From Ignavibacteriota bacterium (lineage in GTDB: Bacteria; Bacteroidota; Ignavibacteria; Tepidaquicellales; Tepidaquicellaceae): a stretch of DNA of 64,000 bases. The DNA is taken from positions 62,001 to 126,000 of the forward strand of contig JAPLFJ010000012.1 in the NCBI GenBank assembly GCA_026390735.1, read 5' to 3'. The notes under the pieces are model-generated. The model was not told the DNA's origin. It saw only the letters and a list, made by a program, of their open reading frames with translations, and made no database searches. Each line of letters starts with the position of its first letter. Position 1 is the stretch's first letter. A program made the translations under genes and the position numbers. Positions 1 to 8,919 of this stretch are shown here, piece after piece.

Positions 1-1
1 C

Positions 2-3000
2 AAATTACTCGCAGAGAAGATTAAGTCTCTGGAATCAATAGTTGAGAAAGATATAATATCTCAAAAAGACTTAAAGGAAAGTCTTTATAACAGCGAAATG
101 GAATCCAAGTTATTCTATAAAACTTACCCGGATCTTGTTTTCATAATGAATAAAGCAGGTGATATTATAGAGTTTAAAGGCGGACCGGAAGGAGATTTAT
201 TTTTAAGTCCGATATATTTCGTAAACAAGAACATCAAACATTTTTTTCCAAAAGAAATCTGCAATAAATATTTTACTGCAATTAAGAACCTCACCAGGAG
301 TAAAAACAGCACAGTTATGAATTATTCGCTGCAGCTTGAAGGCAAGGATTCATATTTCGAGGGAAAAATAAGTTTATTAAACGATGACAGGATTTTATTT
401 ATTGCAAGAAACATTACAGAGAATGTTGAATCCAAGAATTTACTGGAAAGGAAAGATATACTTTTAAGTGCAATTGCTAAAGCAACAAATGTATTGTTAA
501 CCTTAAAGGATTTAAACTTATCCGTCAACAAATCACTGGAAATATTAGGCGAAGCAGTTGATGTGGACAGGGTCTATATATTTGAGAACCATAAAGATGA
601 GAATGGCAGATTACTGATGAGCCAGATTAATGAATGGTGCAAAGACCCTAAAGAAGCACAGATTGACAATACTGATTTGCAGAATTTTGACTACAAACAT
701 GTACCGAGATGGAAATCCCTGATGATAAACGGCAAAGCAGTTAACGGCCTGGTAAAAACTTTTACGAAACCAGAAAGAGAAGCGCTGGAGCCGCAGGGAA
801 TAAAATCACTGCTCGCAATACCGATTTATGTAGGGACAACATTCTGGGGATTTGTAGGGTTTGATGATATTACAAAAGAAAGAATATGGAGCGATACAGA
901 AGTAGAAATACTCAGGTCAATGGCAAACATATTTGCACTTCATATAGAACAGAAACGAACAGAGGGAAATTACTTTAATAAAGCAAAAGAGTTATGGATA
1001 CTGAACCAGATTATTGCATCTGCCAATAAATCAAATGACCTTAGCGAAATATTTAAAAATGTTTTAGATGACACAATAAAGTTGTTGAATTTTGACGGTG
1101 GCGGGATTTATGTTCTGAATGAAGAAATAAATTTAGCAGAGCTGGTTTATTATACGGGATTGTCGAAAGAACATATTGGTGAGATTAAATCAATAGACAT
1201 AAGAAAACCTCCCTACAACAAGATTTTCATAGAAGGTGTACCTATCTTTACCGAAAACTACGGCAGTATAGACCCAAAAACATCTAAACTTCATTCAGTA
1301 TCTGCACTTGCAAGTGTTCCTGTATCCATAGGAAACAAAGTTATTGGTGCAATTAACGTAAAAAGCAGCAAACATAGTAAATTTACCGACCTTCAGAAAG
1401 AAACAATACGTTCAGTTGCAGATGAGTTATCAGGGGCCATTCAAAGAAGAAGAATGCTTGACAGTTTAATTCAGAATGAAACCAACCTGCATTCATTCTT
1501 CGATACTATAGATGACATGCTTTTTGTATTAAATACAGAAGGAAATATAATTAAGATAAATAAAGCAGTACAGGATAAATTAAAGTGTACAGAAGATGAG
1601 CTCATTGGTCAGAATGTGTTAATGGTGCACCAGCCCGAGGGAAGAGTAAGGGCACAGCGGATTGTAGGAGAGATGCTTGCCGGTAAGGAAAGTTCATGCG
1701 ATGTACCACTGATATCAAAATACGGTGATATTATAAAAGTTGAAACAAAAGTTAAACTCGGAAAATGGAATAATGAAGACGTGATTTTTGGTATCAGCCG
1801 TGATATTTCGCAGAGACTAAAGATGGAAGAAGAGTTACAAAAGAGTGAGGGTCTATGGAAGTACGCACTTGAAGGTAACGGTGACGGTCTCTGGGACTGG
1901 AATATAAAGACGAATGAAGTTTTCTTTTCAAAACGCTGGAAACAGATGATTGGTTATGAGGATAATGAAATAGAGAACAATTTTGACACATGGAAATCCA
2001 GAATCCACCCGGATGATTTAGATAATGTATTCAGTGACGTAAATAAACATCTTAATGGTGAGACAGATTCATACATTAATGAGCATAGATTAAAATGCAA
2101 GGATAATTCATACAAATGGATTTTAGACAGAGGTATAATAATAGAGAGAGATAAAAACGAAAAGCCAGTAAGAATGCTTGGTACACATGTGGATATTTCG
2201 TTAAGCAAACAGATGGAAGAATCTTTGCAGGAGAATGAACTAAGGAACAGGGCTATGCTTGACTTAATACCTGATATGCTGTTTGTTATGACAAAGAACG
2301 GGGATTACCTGCATTATCACGCACCTGGAAATGCAAAACTGTACGTTAAACCCGAAGATTTTCTCGGAAAGAATATACGTACGATTCTATCACCTGAATT
2401 AGCGAATAAATTTTTAGAACTGTTTGATGTATCGGCAAGAACGGGACAGATGACATTCTACGAATATTATCTGGATGACAAGGAATTAAACGAGAGAAAT
2501 TATTTTGAAGCAAGAATAATAACATACGGAGACGAAAACAGAGTACTTACAATTATCCGCGATATTACAAGCAGAAAGAATTACGAGAAAAAAATAGAAG
2601 ACAGCGAGAGGAAATACCGTTACCTTGCAGAAAATTCTCAGGACATTATCTGTCTTCATAAACTTGACAGTACATACGAATTTATAAGCCCGTCAGTAAA
2701 GACAGTGCTGGGATTCGATGATTATGAACTGATAGGAAAAACCCCTTTTGAATCTATGGTCGAAGAGGATGCATCAAAATATTCTAAACTTGTAAACGAG
2801 AAGATTTTTGAGAACCAGACTACATTTGTGTTTGAATCGAGAAGAAGAAGAAAAGACGGGAGTTATGTATGGCTGGAAACAGTCCTATCTCCGATAAAAG
2901 ATGAGAACAATAAAATGTTCAGAATATTATCTGCATCAAGAGATATAACTTTAAGGAAGAAAACCGAAGAAAACATAAGGCTGACACTGGAAAAAGAAAA

Positions 3001-3682
3001 GAAACTAAATGAACTTAAATCCAATTTTATAAGCACGACATCACATGAGTTCAGGACACCCCTTTCTGCAATTTTATCTTCAACTGAACTGCTGGAATTT
3101 TACAGTTCTATGTGGACTGAAGACAAGAAGAAAGACCATTTCCAGAAGATTAAGATTTCTATTAACAATATGACACTAATGCTTAATGACATACTTTCAT
3201 TTAATAAAGCAGAATCCAACAATATAAACTTTGCAAGGAATGAAACGAATGTATATGATTTATGCAATGTAATCGTTGAAGATTTTAAAACCCGTATATC
3301 AGCAAAGTATAAAGTTATTTATGAGTTTAAAGCAAACGACAGAATTTTCTCTGTCGATTCAAAATTACTTAAGCAGGCACTGGATAATTTATTAAACAAT
3401 GCAGCAAAATACTCACCTGAAGGAAGTAAGGTTAAACTTCTGGTCAGAGAGGATACAAACACACTTTCATTCCTGATTTATGATGAAGGTATGGGAATTC
3501 AGAATTCAGACAGAGATAAATTGTTCGAAGCATTTTACAGGGGCAAGAATGCACTTTTAATATCAGGAACCGGAATCGGATTACCGTTAGTTAAAAGGAT
3601 TGCCGAATTGCACGAAGGGACTGTAACTTTTGAGGATAACAAACCAAAGGGAACAATCTTTAAATTAGTAATTAAAATATAA
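2..3682 (+). CDS. Multi-PAS/GAF sensor histidine kinase, 5' end outside window
   Basis: Cytoplasmic-looking sensor kinase that should autophosphorylate and pass phosphate to a receiver, probably one of the two genes behind it. The frame is open to the window edge: codons before the ATG at 98 read as a charged helical stretch (AEKIKSLESIVEKD), so the gene starts upstream and is partial. Numbering from the ATG at 98: PAS about 1-107, GAF about 120-290, GAF about 300-460, then four PAS domains to about 975 (the one near 590-715 has the DGLWDWN and IHPDDL signatures). HisKA follows with phospho-acceptor His983 in SHEFRTPL, then a HATPase domain with N box (DNLLNNAAKYS), G1 (DEGMGI) and G2 (GTGIGLP). 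No membrane segment is visible in the part present. The next gene starts 4 bp after the stop. The signal sensed cannot be told. Confidence 0.93.
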   Translation, partial: KLLAEKIKSLESIVEKDIISQKDLKESLYNSEMESKLFYKTYPDLVFIMNKAGDIIEFKGGPEGDLFLSPIYFVNKNIKHFFPKEICNKYFTAIKNLTRSKNSTVMNYSLQLEGKDSYFEGKISLLNDDRILFIARNITENVESKNLLERKDILLSAIAKATNVLLTLKDLNLSVNKSLEILGEAVDVDRVYIFENHKDENGRLLMSQINEWCKDPKEAQIDNTDLQNFDYKHVPRWKSLMINGKAVNGLVKTFTKPEREALEPQGIKSLLAIPIYVGTTFWGFVGFDDITKERIWSDTEVEILRSMANIFALHIEQKRTEGNYFNKAKELWILNQIIASANKSNDLSEIFKNVLDDTIKLLNFDGGGIYVLNEEINLAELVYYTGLSKEHIGEIKSIDIRKPPYNKIFIEGVPIFTENYGSIDPKTSKLHSVSALASVPVSIGNKVIGAINVKSSKHSKFTDLQKETIRSVADELSGAIQRRRMLDSLIQNETNLHSFFDTIDDMLFVLNTEGNIIKINKAVQDKLKCTEDELIGQNVLMVHQPEGRVRAQRIVGEMLAGKESSCDVPLISKYGDIIKVETKVKLGKWNNEDVIFGISRDISQRLKMEEELQKSEGLWKYALEGNGDGLWDWNIKTNEVFFSKRWKQMIGYEDNEIENNFDTWKSRIHPDDLDNVFSDVNKHLNGETDSYINEHRLKCKDNSYKWILDRGIIIERDKNEKPVRMLGTHVDISLSKQMEESLQENELRNRAMLDLIPDMLFVMTKNGDYLHYHAPGNAKLYVKPEDFLGKNIRTILSPELANKFLELFDVSARTGQMTFYEYYLDDKELNERNYFEARIITYGDENRVLTIIRDITSRKNYEKKIEDSERKYRYLAENSQDIICLHKLDSTYEFISPSVKTVLGFDDYELIGKTPFESMVEEDASKYSKLVNEKIFENQTTFVFESRRRRKDGSYVWLETVLSPIKDENNKMFRILSASRDITLRKKTEENIRLTLEKEKKLNELKSNFISTTSHEFRTPLSAILSSTELLEFYSSMWTEDKKKDHFQKIKISINNMTLMLNDILSFNKAESNNINFARNETNVYDLCNVIVEDFKTRISAKYKVIYEFKANDRIFSVDSKLLKQALDNLLNNAAKYSPEGSKVKLLVREDTNTLSFLIYDEGMGIQNSDRDKLFEAFYRGKNALLISGTGIGLPLVKRIAELHEGTVTFEDNKPKGTIFKLVIKI

Positions 3683-3686
3683 TTAT

Positions 3687-4766
3687 ATGAAGAAGAAAAT
3701 ACTTGTCATTGAAGACGATTTAAACGTCCGGGAGAATGTAAAAGAAATACTCATAGAAGAGGGTTTTGAAGTCTATTCAGCGGATAACGGCCGGGATGGG
3801 TACCAGAAAGCTGTCGAAGTATTACCTGATTTAATTCTCTGCGATTTACTTATGCCCGAGATGAATGGTTACGAGGTTATAAATTTCGTAAAGAATAATC
3901 CTGTAACGAGAGATATTCCTTTTATTTTCCTGACGGCAAAAGTAGACTTGACAGACATAAGAAAAGGGATGGAAACAGGAGCAGATGACTATATAACAAA
4001 ACCGTTTTCGGTAAAAGATTTACTGAAGGCAGTACAGATAAGGATTGACAAATATGACAATTCGAAGAAAAAGATACATGATTTAACATTGAATCTTGAG
4101 ATGTCTTTACCACACGAACTCAGGACTCCATTGTTCGGTATAATGGGCTTTTCAAAACTACTTGCAGACAATGTAGATTCATACTCAAAAGATGAGATAA
4201 AGGAATTTGCGGAAAGCATATTTACGTCAGGCAAAAGACTTCACCGACTGGTTGAAAACTTTCTTTATCTTGCCAGGCTTGAATTAATTTCCATGAATAA
4301 CCAGGAAATGAAAAATGTTTCGAAGGAGCAAATCAGTAAAGCTTCAGCAATAATAAGTCAGTCTGCAATCGAGACTGCCAAATCGAACGACAGAATAGAT
4401 GATTTAAAAATCAGTGTTGAGGATTATGAATACAAGATTAATCTTGAAGGATTCATTAAAATATTTGACGAACTTATAGATAATGCTTTTAAATTTTCAA
4501 AAAAAGGAGACGAAGTAAGTATTTCAACAAAGAGTAACGGAAAGTACAATATTATATCTGTTTCAAACAAAGGTGTCGGCATGACAGAAGAAGAAATTGC
4601 CAATATAATGCCTCATATGCAGTTTGAAAGAAAAGTAAGAGAACAGCAGGGTTCAGGTCTTGGACTTGCAATTGCAAAAAAGATAGTTGACATATATAAA
4701 GGTAAGCTGGAAATTTCCGTAAACGGGAATGTAATTACCTTTGAAGTATTTTTATTAAAACCTTAA
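3687..4766 (+). CDS. Receiver-histidine kinase hybrid (REC-HisKA-HATPase)
   Basis: Phosphorelay protein of 359 residues with the receiver in front of the kinase. The receiver (about 1-120) has acidic residues D10/D11, phospho-acceptor D53 (LCDLLMPEM), T83 and K105 (TKPF). A short linker leads to HisKA with H143 in PHELRTPLFG, and a HATPase domain with N box (DELIDNAFKFS) and G2 (GSGLGLAIAKK). G1 reads NKGVGM, so the usual adenine-contacting Asp is Asn. That also occurs in some working kinases, so it does not prove inactivity. No membrane segment or DNA-binding domain is present. Its receiver resembles that of the next gene (both share RKGME.GADD.ITKPF), which suggests duplication. It is probably co-transcribed with both neighbours and may relay phosphate from the large kinase to the LytTR regulator. 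Confidence 0.92.
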   Translation: MKKKILVIEDDLNVRENVKEILIEEGFEVYSADNGRDGYQKAVEVLPDLILCDLLMPEMNGYEVINFVKNNPVTRDIPFIFLTAKVDLTDIRKGMETGADDYITKPFSVKDLLKAVQIRIDKYDNSKKKIHDLTLNLEMSLPHELRTPLFGIMGFSKLLADNVDSYSKDEIKEFAESIFTSGKRLHRLVENFLYLARLELISMNNQEMKNVSKEQISKASAIISQSAIETAKSNDRIDDLKISVEDYEYKINLEGFIKIFDELIDNAFKFSKKGDEVSISTKSNGKYNIISVSNKGVGMTEEEIANIMPHMQFERKVREQQGSGLGLAIAKKIVDIYKGKLEISVNGNVITFEVFLLKP

Positions 4767-4778
4767 ATTATTTAAATT

Positions 4779-5573
4779 ATGAACTCAATCTTAGTTATAG
4801 AAGACGATAATGTTTTAAGAGAAAACATTAGTTTAATACTTGAAAGCGAAGGGTATGAAGTAACAAAAGCCACAGATGGCGAAGCCGGAATAAAAGAAAT
4901 AGAAACAACCAAATTTGATCTGGTTTTATGCGATATTATGATGCCGCAGATGGACGGATACGATGTATTAAAAAGTATAAAATATCTGAAGTCTCCGCCG
5001 GCATTTGTATTCCTGACTGCAAAAACAGAGAGACAGGACTGGAGAAAGGGAATGGAACTGGGTGCAGACGACTTCATAACAAAACCGTTTACAAGGGAAG
5101 AAGTACTCAATGCAATTGAAGTTCAGTTATCAAAAAGAGATACAATACTCAAGAAATTTAACATGGAAAAAGAAATGTTGAATTTACTGAAGAATAAGAT
5201 AGGTGTTGATGATAAAGTCGGAAGTGATTTGAAATACGAAGGGAATATATTTCTATCGGACAACAACAAATCTGACTTTATAAAAATAAGCAACATATTG
5301 TATCTATCAGCAGCCAAAGACTACACTAAAATATTTACAAAAGACAAGAAGACTTTTATTGTAAGAAAACCGATGAAAGTTTGGGAAACAAAACTACCTA
5401 AAGAGCATTTTTTAAGGATTCACCGTTCAACGATAATAAATACAGAGTACATTGATAAGGTGGAAAGATGGTTTAACTATTCACATAAGTTATACATTAA
5501 AGATGTTAAAGAATTTTTTATAATCAGCCAGAGATACAGCAGGAAATTCAAGAAACAGATTACAAAGATGTAA
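4779..5573 (+). CDS. LytTR-family response regulator (REC-LytTR)
   Basis: Transcription factor of 264 residues, output of the three-gene signalling cluster. The receiver (about 1-120) carries D9/D10, phospho-acceptor D52 (LCDIMMPQMDG) and K102 (TKPF). A helical linker leads to a LytTR DNA-binding domain at about 155-264, recognisable from DFIKISNILYLSAAKDYTKIF, the segment around LPKEHFLRIHRSTIIN, and the basic C-terminus. LytTR proteins bind paired direct repeats; I did not find a convincing site in the window. It starts 12 bp after the hybrid kinase and ends just before a hairpin terminator, so the cluster is one transcript. Confidence 0.93.
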   Translation: MNSILVIEDDNVLRENISLILESEGYEVTKATDGEAGIKEIETTKFDLVLCDIMMPQMDGYDVLKSIKYLKSPPAFVFLTAKTERQDWRKGMELGADDFITKPFTREEVLNAIEVQLSKRDTILKKFNMEKEMLNLLKNKIGVDDKVGSDLKYEGNIFLSDNNKSDFIKISNILYLSAAKDYTKIFTKDKKTFIVRKPMKVWETKLPKEHFLRIHRSTIINTEYIDKVERWFNYSHKLYIKDVKEFFIISQRYSRKFKKQITKM

Positions 5574-5591
5574 TATACGGGTCTCTAAGAA

Positions 5592-5617
5592 AAAATGCTG
5601 AAATCTTTCAGCATTTT
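5592..5617 (+). terminator. Intrinsic terminator after the signalling operon
   Basis: Hairpin of AAAATGCTGAA and TTCAGCATTTT around a 4-nt loop, 18 bp after the LytTR stop codon. It is A/T-flanked on both sides and could work in either direction. Confidence 0.7.
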
Positions 5618-5740
5618 AGGGTACTATTCAAAACAATGGGTTTTTGAATAAATTTCAACAATTAAAAGGTAAAGTTAAACAGGAAGTTCACAGGCAGAAC
5701 ACATATTAGAAACAATATCATTATCACTTACAAGTTTGAA

Positions 5741-5953
5741 TTAAAAGAGTTTGTGATGGACTTCATGAATGACTCCGAGAATTATAATCAAATAAAGTGC
5801 CAAAGAAAATAACACTGCAAACATTATTCCTCTTTTATCACGGCTTACAAAATGGCAGCTATTATAGTCCTTGCAATCGCAACACACATTCTTGTCGCTT
5901 TCACTACATTCAAGAACACAAATGCCATCCTTAAGTAAAACAGATTTCTTCAT
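5741..5953 (-). CDS. Small Cys-rich single-span membrane protein
   Basis: Unrecognised protein of 70 residues. The N-terminal 35 residues hold six cysteines (CVLEC, then VCCDCKDYNSC), which could bind a metal or form disulfides. A single hydrophobic segment follows at about 43-65 (GIMFAVLFSLALYLIIILGV), with a short His-containing tail (HEVHHKLF). There is no signal peptide. Codon choice resembles neighbouring genes, which supports it being real. No clear Shine-Dalgarno precedes the ATG. It stands alone, convergent with the signalling operon. The function is unknown; a metal-binding or redox-responsive membrane peptide is one possibility. Confidence 0.55.
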   Translation of the reverse strand: MKKSVLLKDGICVLECSESDKNVCCDCKDYNSCHFVSRDKRGIMFAVLFSLALYLIIILGVIHEVHHKLF

Positions 5954-6188
5954 AATTATAATGCTTAAAATATTTAACGGCTGAAAAATGGTTACCCTTA
6001 AAAAACCAGATGATATGATTAACTATTAATCAACTCTTTCAGCACTGATGAAAAGTTACAATAAATTATCGATAATAATTTTGAGATCATACAATAAATA
6101 TGCAGAAGATGAATGTTTACCATTAGCGATACATATTGTGGGTGAACGGACAGTGTATTAATGGAGGCAGAGGATTTATTATAACATA

Positions 6189-6218
6189 AAACGCGAAACA
6201 ACTTAATGCTCCGCGTTT
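6189..6218 (-). terminator. Hairpin terminator after first T9SS paralog
   Basis: On the minus strand AAACGCGGAGCA pairs with TTGTTTCGCGTTT (two G-U pairs), about 28 bp after the stop codon of the T9SS gene. It matches in position and shape the hairpin at 8092-8123 behind the paralogous module. Confidence 0.6.
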
Positions 6219-6246
6219 CAGGAAACGAATGATAGTACGACAATCT
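6219..6246 (-). repeat. Conserved 3' flank motif, copy 1
   Basis: Plus-strand text GGAAACGAATGATAGTACGA followed by CAATCT lies between the stop codon and the hairpin. It is nearly the same as 8124-8153 (GGAAATGAATGATATTACGA then CAATCT). A weaker copy is at about 10328-10356. Confidence 0.6.
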
Positions 6247-6833
6247 TTATTTGATTAAGGTCATTTTCTTTGTTAATACTTCTGTACCTGTTGTATTGTT
6301 TACTGACAATTTGTAGAAATAAGTTCCACTGCTGAGCTGACTTGCATTAAACTGTGCAGTGTAGTAACCTGCTTTATGGTATTCATTTACAATCTGCTGT
6401 ACTTCTTTACCAGAGATATCATAGATTACGATGTTAACTTTGCTGTCTGCAGGGATTTCATAATCAATCTTAGTAGAAGGATTGAACGGGTTTGGATAGT
6501 TCTGTGATAATGTGAATTTCTTAGGTGCTCCGATTTCGATACCTGAGTTTAAGCTGAAGTATTCGAAGTTACCGTTGAAGTCTACCTGTTTGATTCTGTA
6601 TGAATATTTTCCTGAGTTTAATTTGCTGTCTGAAAAACTATAGTTTGAAACCTGGTTTGTTGTTCCTTTACCGTCTACGAATCCAACTTTTGCATAATCG
6701 TTAATTCCTGCTTCTGTTCTTTCTATTTCAAAACCTTTGTTATTAATTTCGCTTATTGTTGACCAGTTTAAAGTAACACTGTTATTCTTCACAGAAGATG
6801 TGAAAGATGAAAGTGATACAGGAAGTGGTGAAT
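6247..6833 (-). repeat. Long direct repeat, copy 1 (Fn3 plus sorting domain)
   Basis: About 590 bp coding for the Fn3-like and sorting domains. It is nearly identical over long runs to 8345-8919 in the same orientation; for example the stretches from 6529 and from 8617 differ by only scattered single bases. Duplication followed by gene conversion fits. Confidence 0.8.
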
Positions 6834-7845
6834 TTGTGCTCGCGACAACCCATTTCGAATAGTGTGTTGTTGAAATCGTCATTGCTCTTGTAGTTGTTCC
6901 TGTAGAAGCATTTCCTGCGTTTCCGATTGTTGCCCATGAAGCTCCGTTATCTGTACTGTAATAAACCTGACCATTATTGAACTGATTAAAAGTATTTCCA
7001 TAATCCCATGTACTGAACCAGTTATAAGTCATACTTTTACCATTTACCGGCTGATTTTGTGCCGTGATATCCCAGTTACATGCGATTGAATTATTAGAAC
7101 CATTTGTGATTACACCTGCCGCACCTGTTGTTCTTGTCATTGAGACAGTTCCTAAGTTATCACTACCTGCACCAAAATATGCACCTAAGAATGTGAAACT
7201 TGTCGGAATTGATCTTGACTGCATAACCGCTGTGCCATCTATTCTTTTTGTATTTGATTCAGTTGGATTGTTTGCTGAGCTTGTAAATATTACTGAGCTA
7301 GTACTGGTATTTAAAACACCATTTGTTAAAGTTAATGTATTTGAGACAGTAACATCACCTGTTAATGTAACACCATTGCTTCTATTAATGGTAAAATTAT
7401 TTAACGTCATTCCAGGAATACTAATATTTGCACCAGACCCACCAATAATTAAATTAGATGAAGTGCTGCCTGTTATCGAACCGCTATTATTTGTTAAAGT
7501 GCCATTAATCGTAAGAGTTCTGCCGTTAATCATTAAATTAGCACCTGTGTTTAATTGCAATTGTGCAGATATTGACCAATTACTACCACTTGCAATTGTC
7601 ATGGTATGTCCTGCCTGAATAATAAATAAATCAGTATTATTGTTAAAAGTTGAAGGATTACTTCCGGTTCCGTTTGTTCTTGAATTCCAACTGGTATAGA
7701 TAGATGGATTATTATTATTTATTGAATAATAAGTATTATCAGCAAACAAATTTGCTGCAGAGGTTAAGATGACCATTAATATGGCAAGTGATAACACTTT
7801 TGCCACATTTCGGTTTGTTTTTATATTTTGGTTTAAATTTAACAT
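6247..7845 (-). CDS. T9SS-exported surface protein, paralog A
   Basis: Secreted protein of 532 residues. It has a long basic N-region and signal peptide (VLSLAILMVILTSAANLFA), then a Thr/Asn/Gly-rich beta-repeat passenger at about 40-330 with G8/beta-helix-like phrases (FIIQAGHTMTI, GTLTNNSGSITG). An Fn3-like module follows at about 345-440 (LPVSLSSFTSSVKNNSVTLN) and a type A T9SS C-terminal domain of about 85 residues (NYPNPFNPSTKIDYEIP to the end KKMTLIK). The C-terminal domain should direct export through the outer membrane and surface attachment or release. SD AAGGGA lies before the ATG. The last 195 residues are almost identical to those of the gene starting at 10027 while the passengers differ. 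The ligand or role of the passenger is unknown; adhesion or S-layer-like use is conjecture. Confidence 0.88.
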   Translation of the reverse strand: MLNLNQNIKTNRNVAKVLSLAILMVILTSAANLFADNTYYSINNNNPSIYTSWNSRTNGTGSNPSTFNNNTDLFIIQAGHTMTIASGSNWSISAQLQLNTGANLMINGRTLTINGTLTNNSGSITGSTSSNLIIGGSGANISIPGMTLNNFTINRSNGVTLTGDVTVSNTLTLTNGVLNTSTSSVIFTSSANNPTESNTKRIDGTAVMQSRSIPTSFTFLGAYFGAGSDNLGTVSMTRTTGAAGVITNGSNNSIACNWDITAQNQPVNGKSMTYNWFSTWDYGNTFNQFNNGQVYYSTDNGASWATIGNAGNASTGTTTRAMTISTTHYSKWVVASTNSPLPVSLSSFTSSVKNNSVTLNWSTISEINNKGFEIERTEAGINDYAKVGFVDGKGTTNQVSNYSFSDSKLNSGKYSYRIKQVDFNGNFEYFSLNSGIEIGAPKKFTLSQNYPNPFNPSTKIDYEIPADSKVNIVIYDISGKEVQQIVNEYHKAGYYTAQFNASQLSSGTYFYKLSVNNTTGTEVLTKKMTLIK

Positions 7846-7960
7846 TTTAGTTTCCCTTTATTATTTAAAACTTTTTAAAATTTGTCGTTACTATATTACA
7901 TACAATTACCGTGCCAGAATATTTATACACTTAACTTGTTTGTTTGTCGCTTGTCGCATC
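7846..7960 (-). promoter_or_regulatory. Conserved 5' leader of T9SS paralog A
   Basis: Three blocks are shared with the leader of paralog B at almost the same distance from the start codon (minus-strand reading): ACGACAAA at -36, CTGGCAC at -66 and TGCGAC at -108, against -29, -60 and -102 in paralog B. It is probably untranslated RNA plus promoter. The rest of 7961-8091 is AT-rich with nothing I recognise. Confidence 0.5.
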
Positions 7961-8091
7961 GCAACGAAGTCATGATGTTTCCATCGAAGTAACAGTACTG
8001 CTTTTCTTACTAATTATGTAAATATACAGTATTTAGACAGGATAGGAAGTCGGGTTAGTGTGAGTATAAGGACTATATACGGTATAAATTA

Positions 8092-8123
8092 AAAGCGCGG
8101 AACATTGAAGTGTTCCGTGCTTT
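8092..8123 (-). terminator. Intrinsic terminator of the paralog B module
   Basis: Plus-strand AAAGCGCGGAACA and TGTTCCGTGCTTT form a 13-bp stem with one G-U pair and a 6-nt loop, 38 bp after the stop of the 53-residue peptide gene. It is the counterpart of 6189-6218. Confidence 0.75.
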
Positions 8124-8153
8124 AGGAAATGAATGATATTACGACAATCTATA
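8124..8153 (-). repeat. Conserved 3' flank motif, copy 2
   Basis: GGAAATGAATGATATTACGA then CAATCTATAT, lying between the hairpin and the small peptide gene. It matches 6219-6246 at most positions. Confidence 0.6.
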
Positions 8154-8161
8154 TATTAAAT

Positions 8162-8323
8162 TTAATTTGTTGCTCTTAACTGTGATTTCTTCCGGACCTT
8201 AGAATTATCAATACCCTTATCATCAACCTCTTTGAATATTATAAATCCGATAAATGAGACCAGTAACACCAGGAAAATCACTGTGTAAATTTTTATACCT
8301 GTTTTGCTTTCGTCATCGTACAT
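8162..8323 (-). CDS. Small single-span membrane peptide (53 aa)
   Basis: Short gene read directly from the sequence: ATG at 8323, TAA at 8162-8164. A strong Shine-Dalgarno GGGAGG lies 8 nt before the ATG (minus strand GGGAGGATTAAATTATG). The product starts MYDDESKTGIKIY, has one hydrophobic segment at about 14-31 (TVIFLVLLVSFIGFIIF), and ends in a basic tail (KVRKKSQLRATN). It follows the T9SS paralog B by 21 bp and is followed by a terminator, so it is the last gene of that transcript. It resembles no family I know. The acidic N-terminus, one span and basic C-terminus suggest N-out/C-in topology. The other T9SS paralog has no equivalent behind it. Confidence 0.65.
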   Translation of the reverse strand: MYDDESKTGIKIYTVIFLVLLVSFIGFIIFKEVDDKGIDNSKVRKKSQLRATN

Positions 8324-8344
8324 AATTTAATCCTCCCGAGCTAA

Positions 8345-8919
8345 TTATTTTATAAGGGTCATCTTCTTTGTTAAGATGTCGATACCCGATGTAAGTTTAT
8401 AAAAGTATGTTCCGCTGCTTAATCTGCTTGCATTGAACTGTGCAGTATAGTAACCTGCTTTTTGATATTCATTGACAATCTGCTGTACTTCTTTACCAGA
8501 GATATCGTAGATTGTGATGTTTACTTTACTATCCGAAGGTATTTCATAATCAATTTTTGTTGATGGATTGAACGGGTTCGGATAATTCTGTGCTAATGTG
8601 AATTTCTTAGGTGCACCGATTTCGATACCTGAGTTTAAGCTGAAGTATTCGAAGTTACCGTTGAAATCTACCTGTTTGATTCTGTATGAATAATTTCCTG
8701 AGTTTAATTTATTATCTGCAAAACTGTAGTTTGAAACCTGATTTGTTGTTCCTTTACCGTCAACAAAACCGACTTTTGTATAATTACTGCTGTTTGATTC
8801 TTTTCTTTCTATTTCAAAACCTTTGTTGTTAATTTCGCTTACTGTTGACCAGTTCAATGTTACACTGTTATTCTTCACAGAAGATGTGAAAGACGAAAGT
8901 GATACAGGAAGCGGAGAAT
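8345..8919 (-). repeat. Long direct repeat, copy 2 (Fn3 plus sorting domain)
   Basis: Second copy of the 6247-6833 repeat. The boundary where similarity stops (about 8919 and 6833) falls exactly between the passenger and the Fn3-like module. Confidence 0.8.

Noticed and set aside
6019-6243. 74-codon open frame on the minus strand behind T9SS paralog A
   Set aside because: It runs through the conserved hairpin and trailer motif, has no ribosome site, and the product has an unlikely composition. The counterpart region behind paralog B is not open.
7064-7618. 184-codon open frame on the plus strand
   Set aside because: Lies antisense inside a well-supported T9SS gene. The repetitive Asn/Thr/Gly coding there leaves the opposite strand open by composition.
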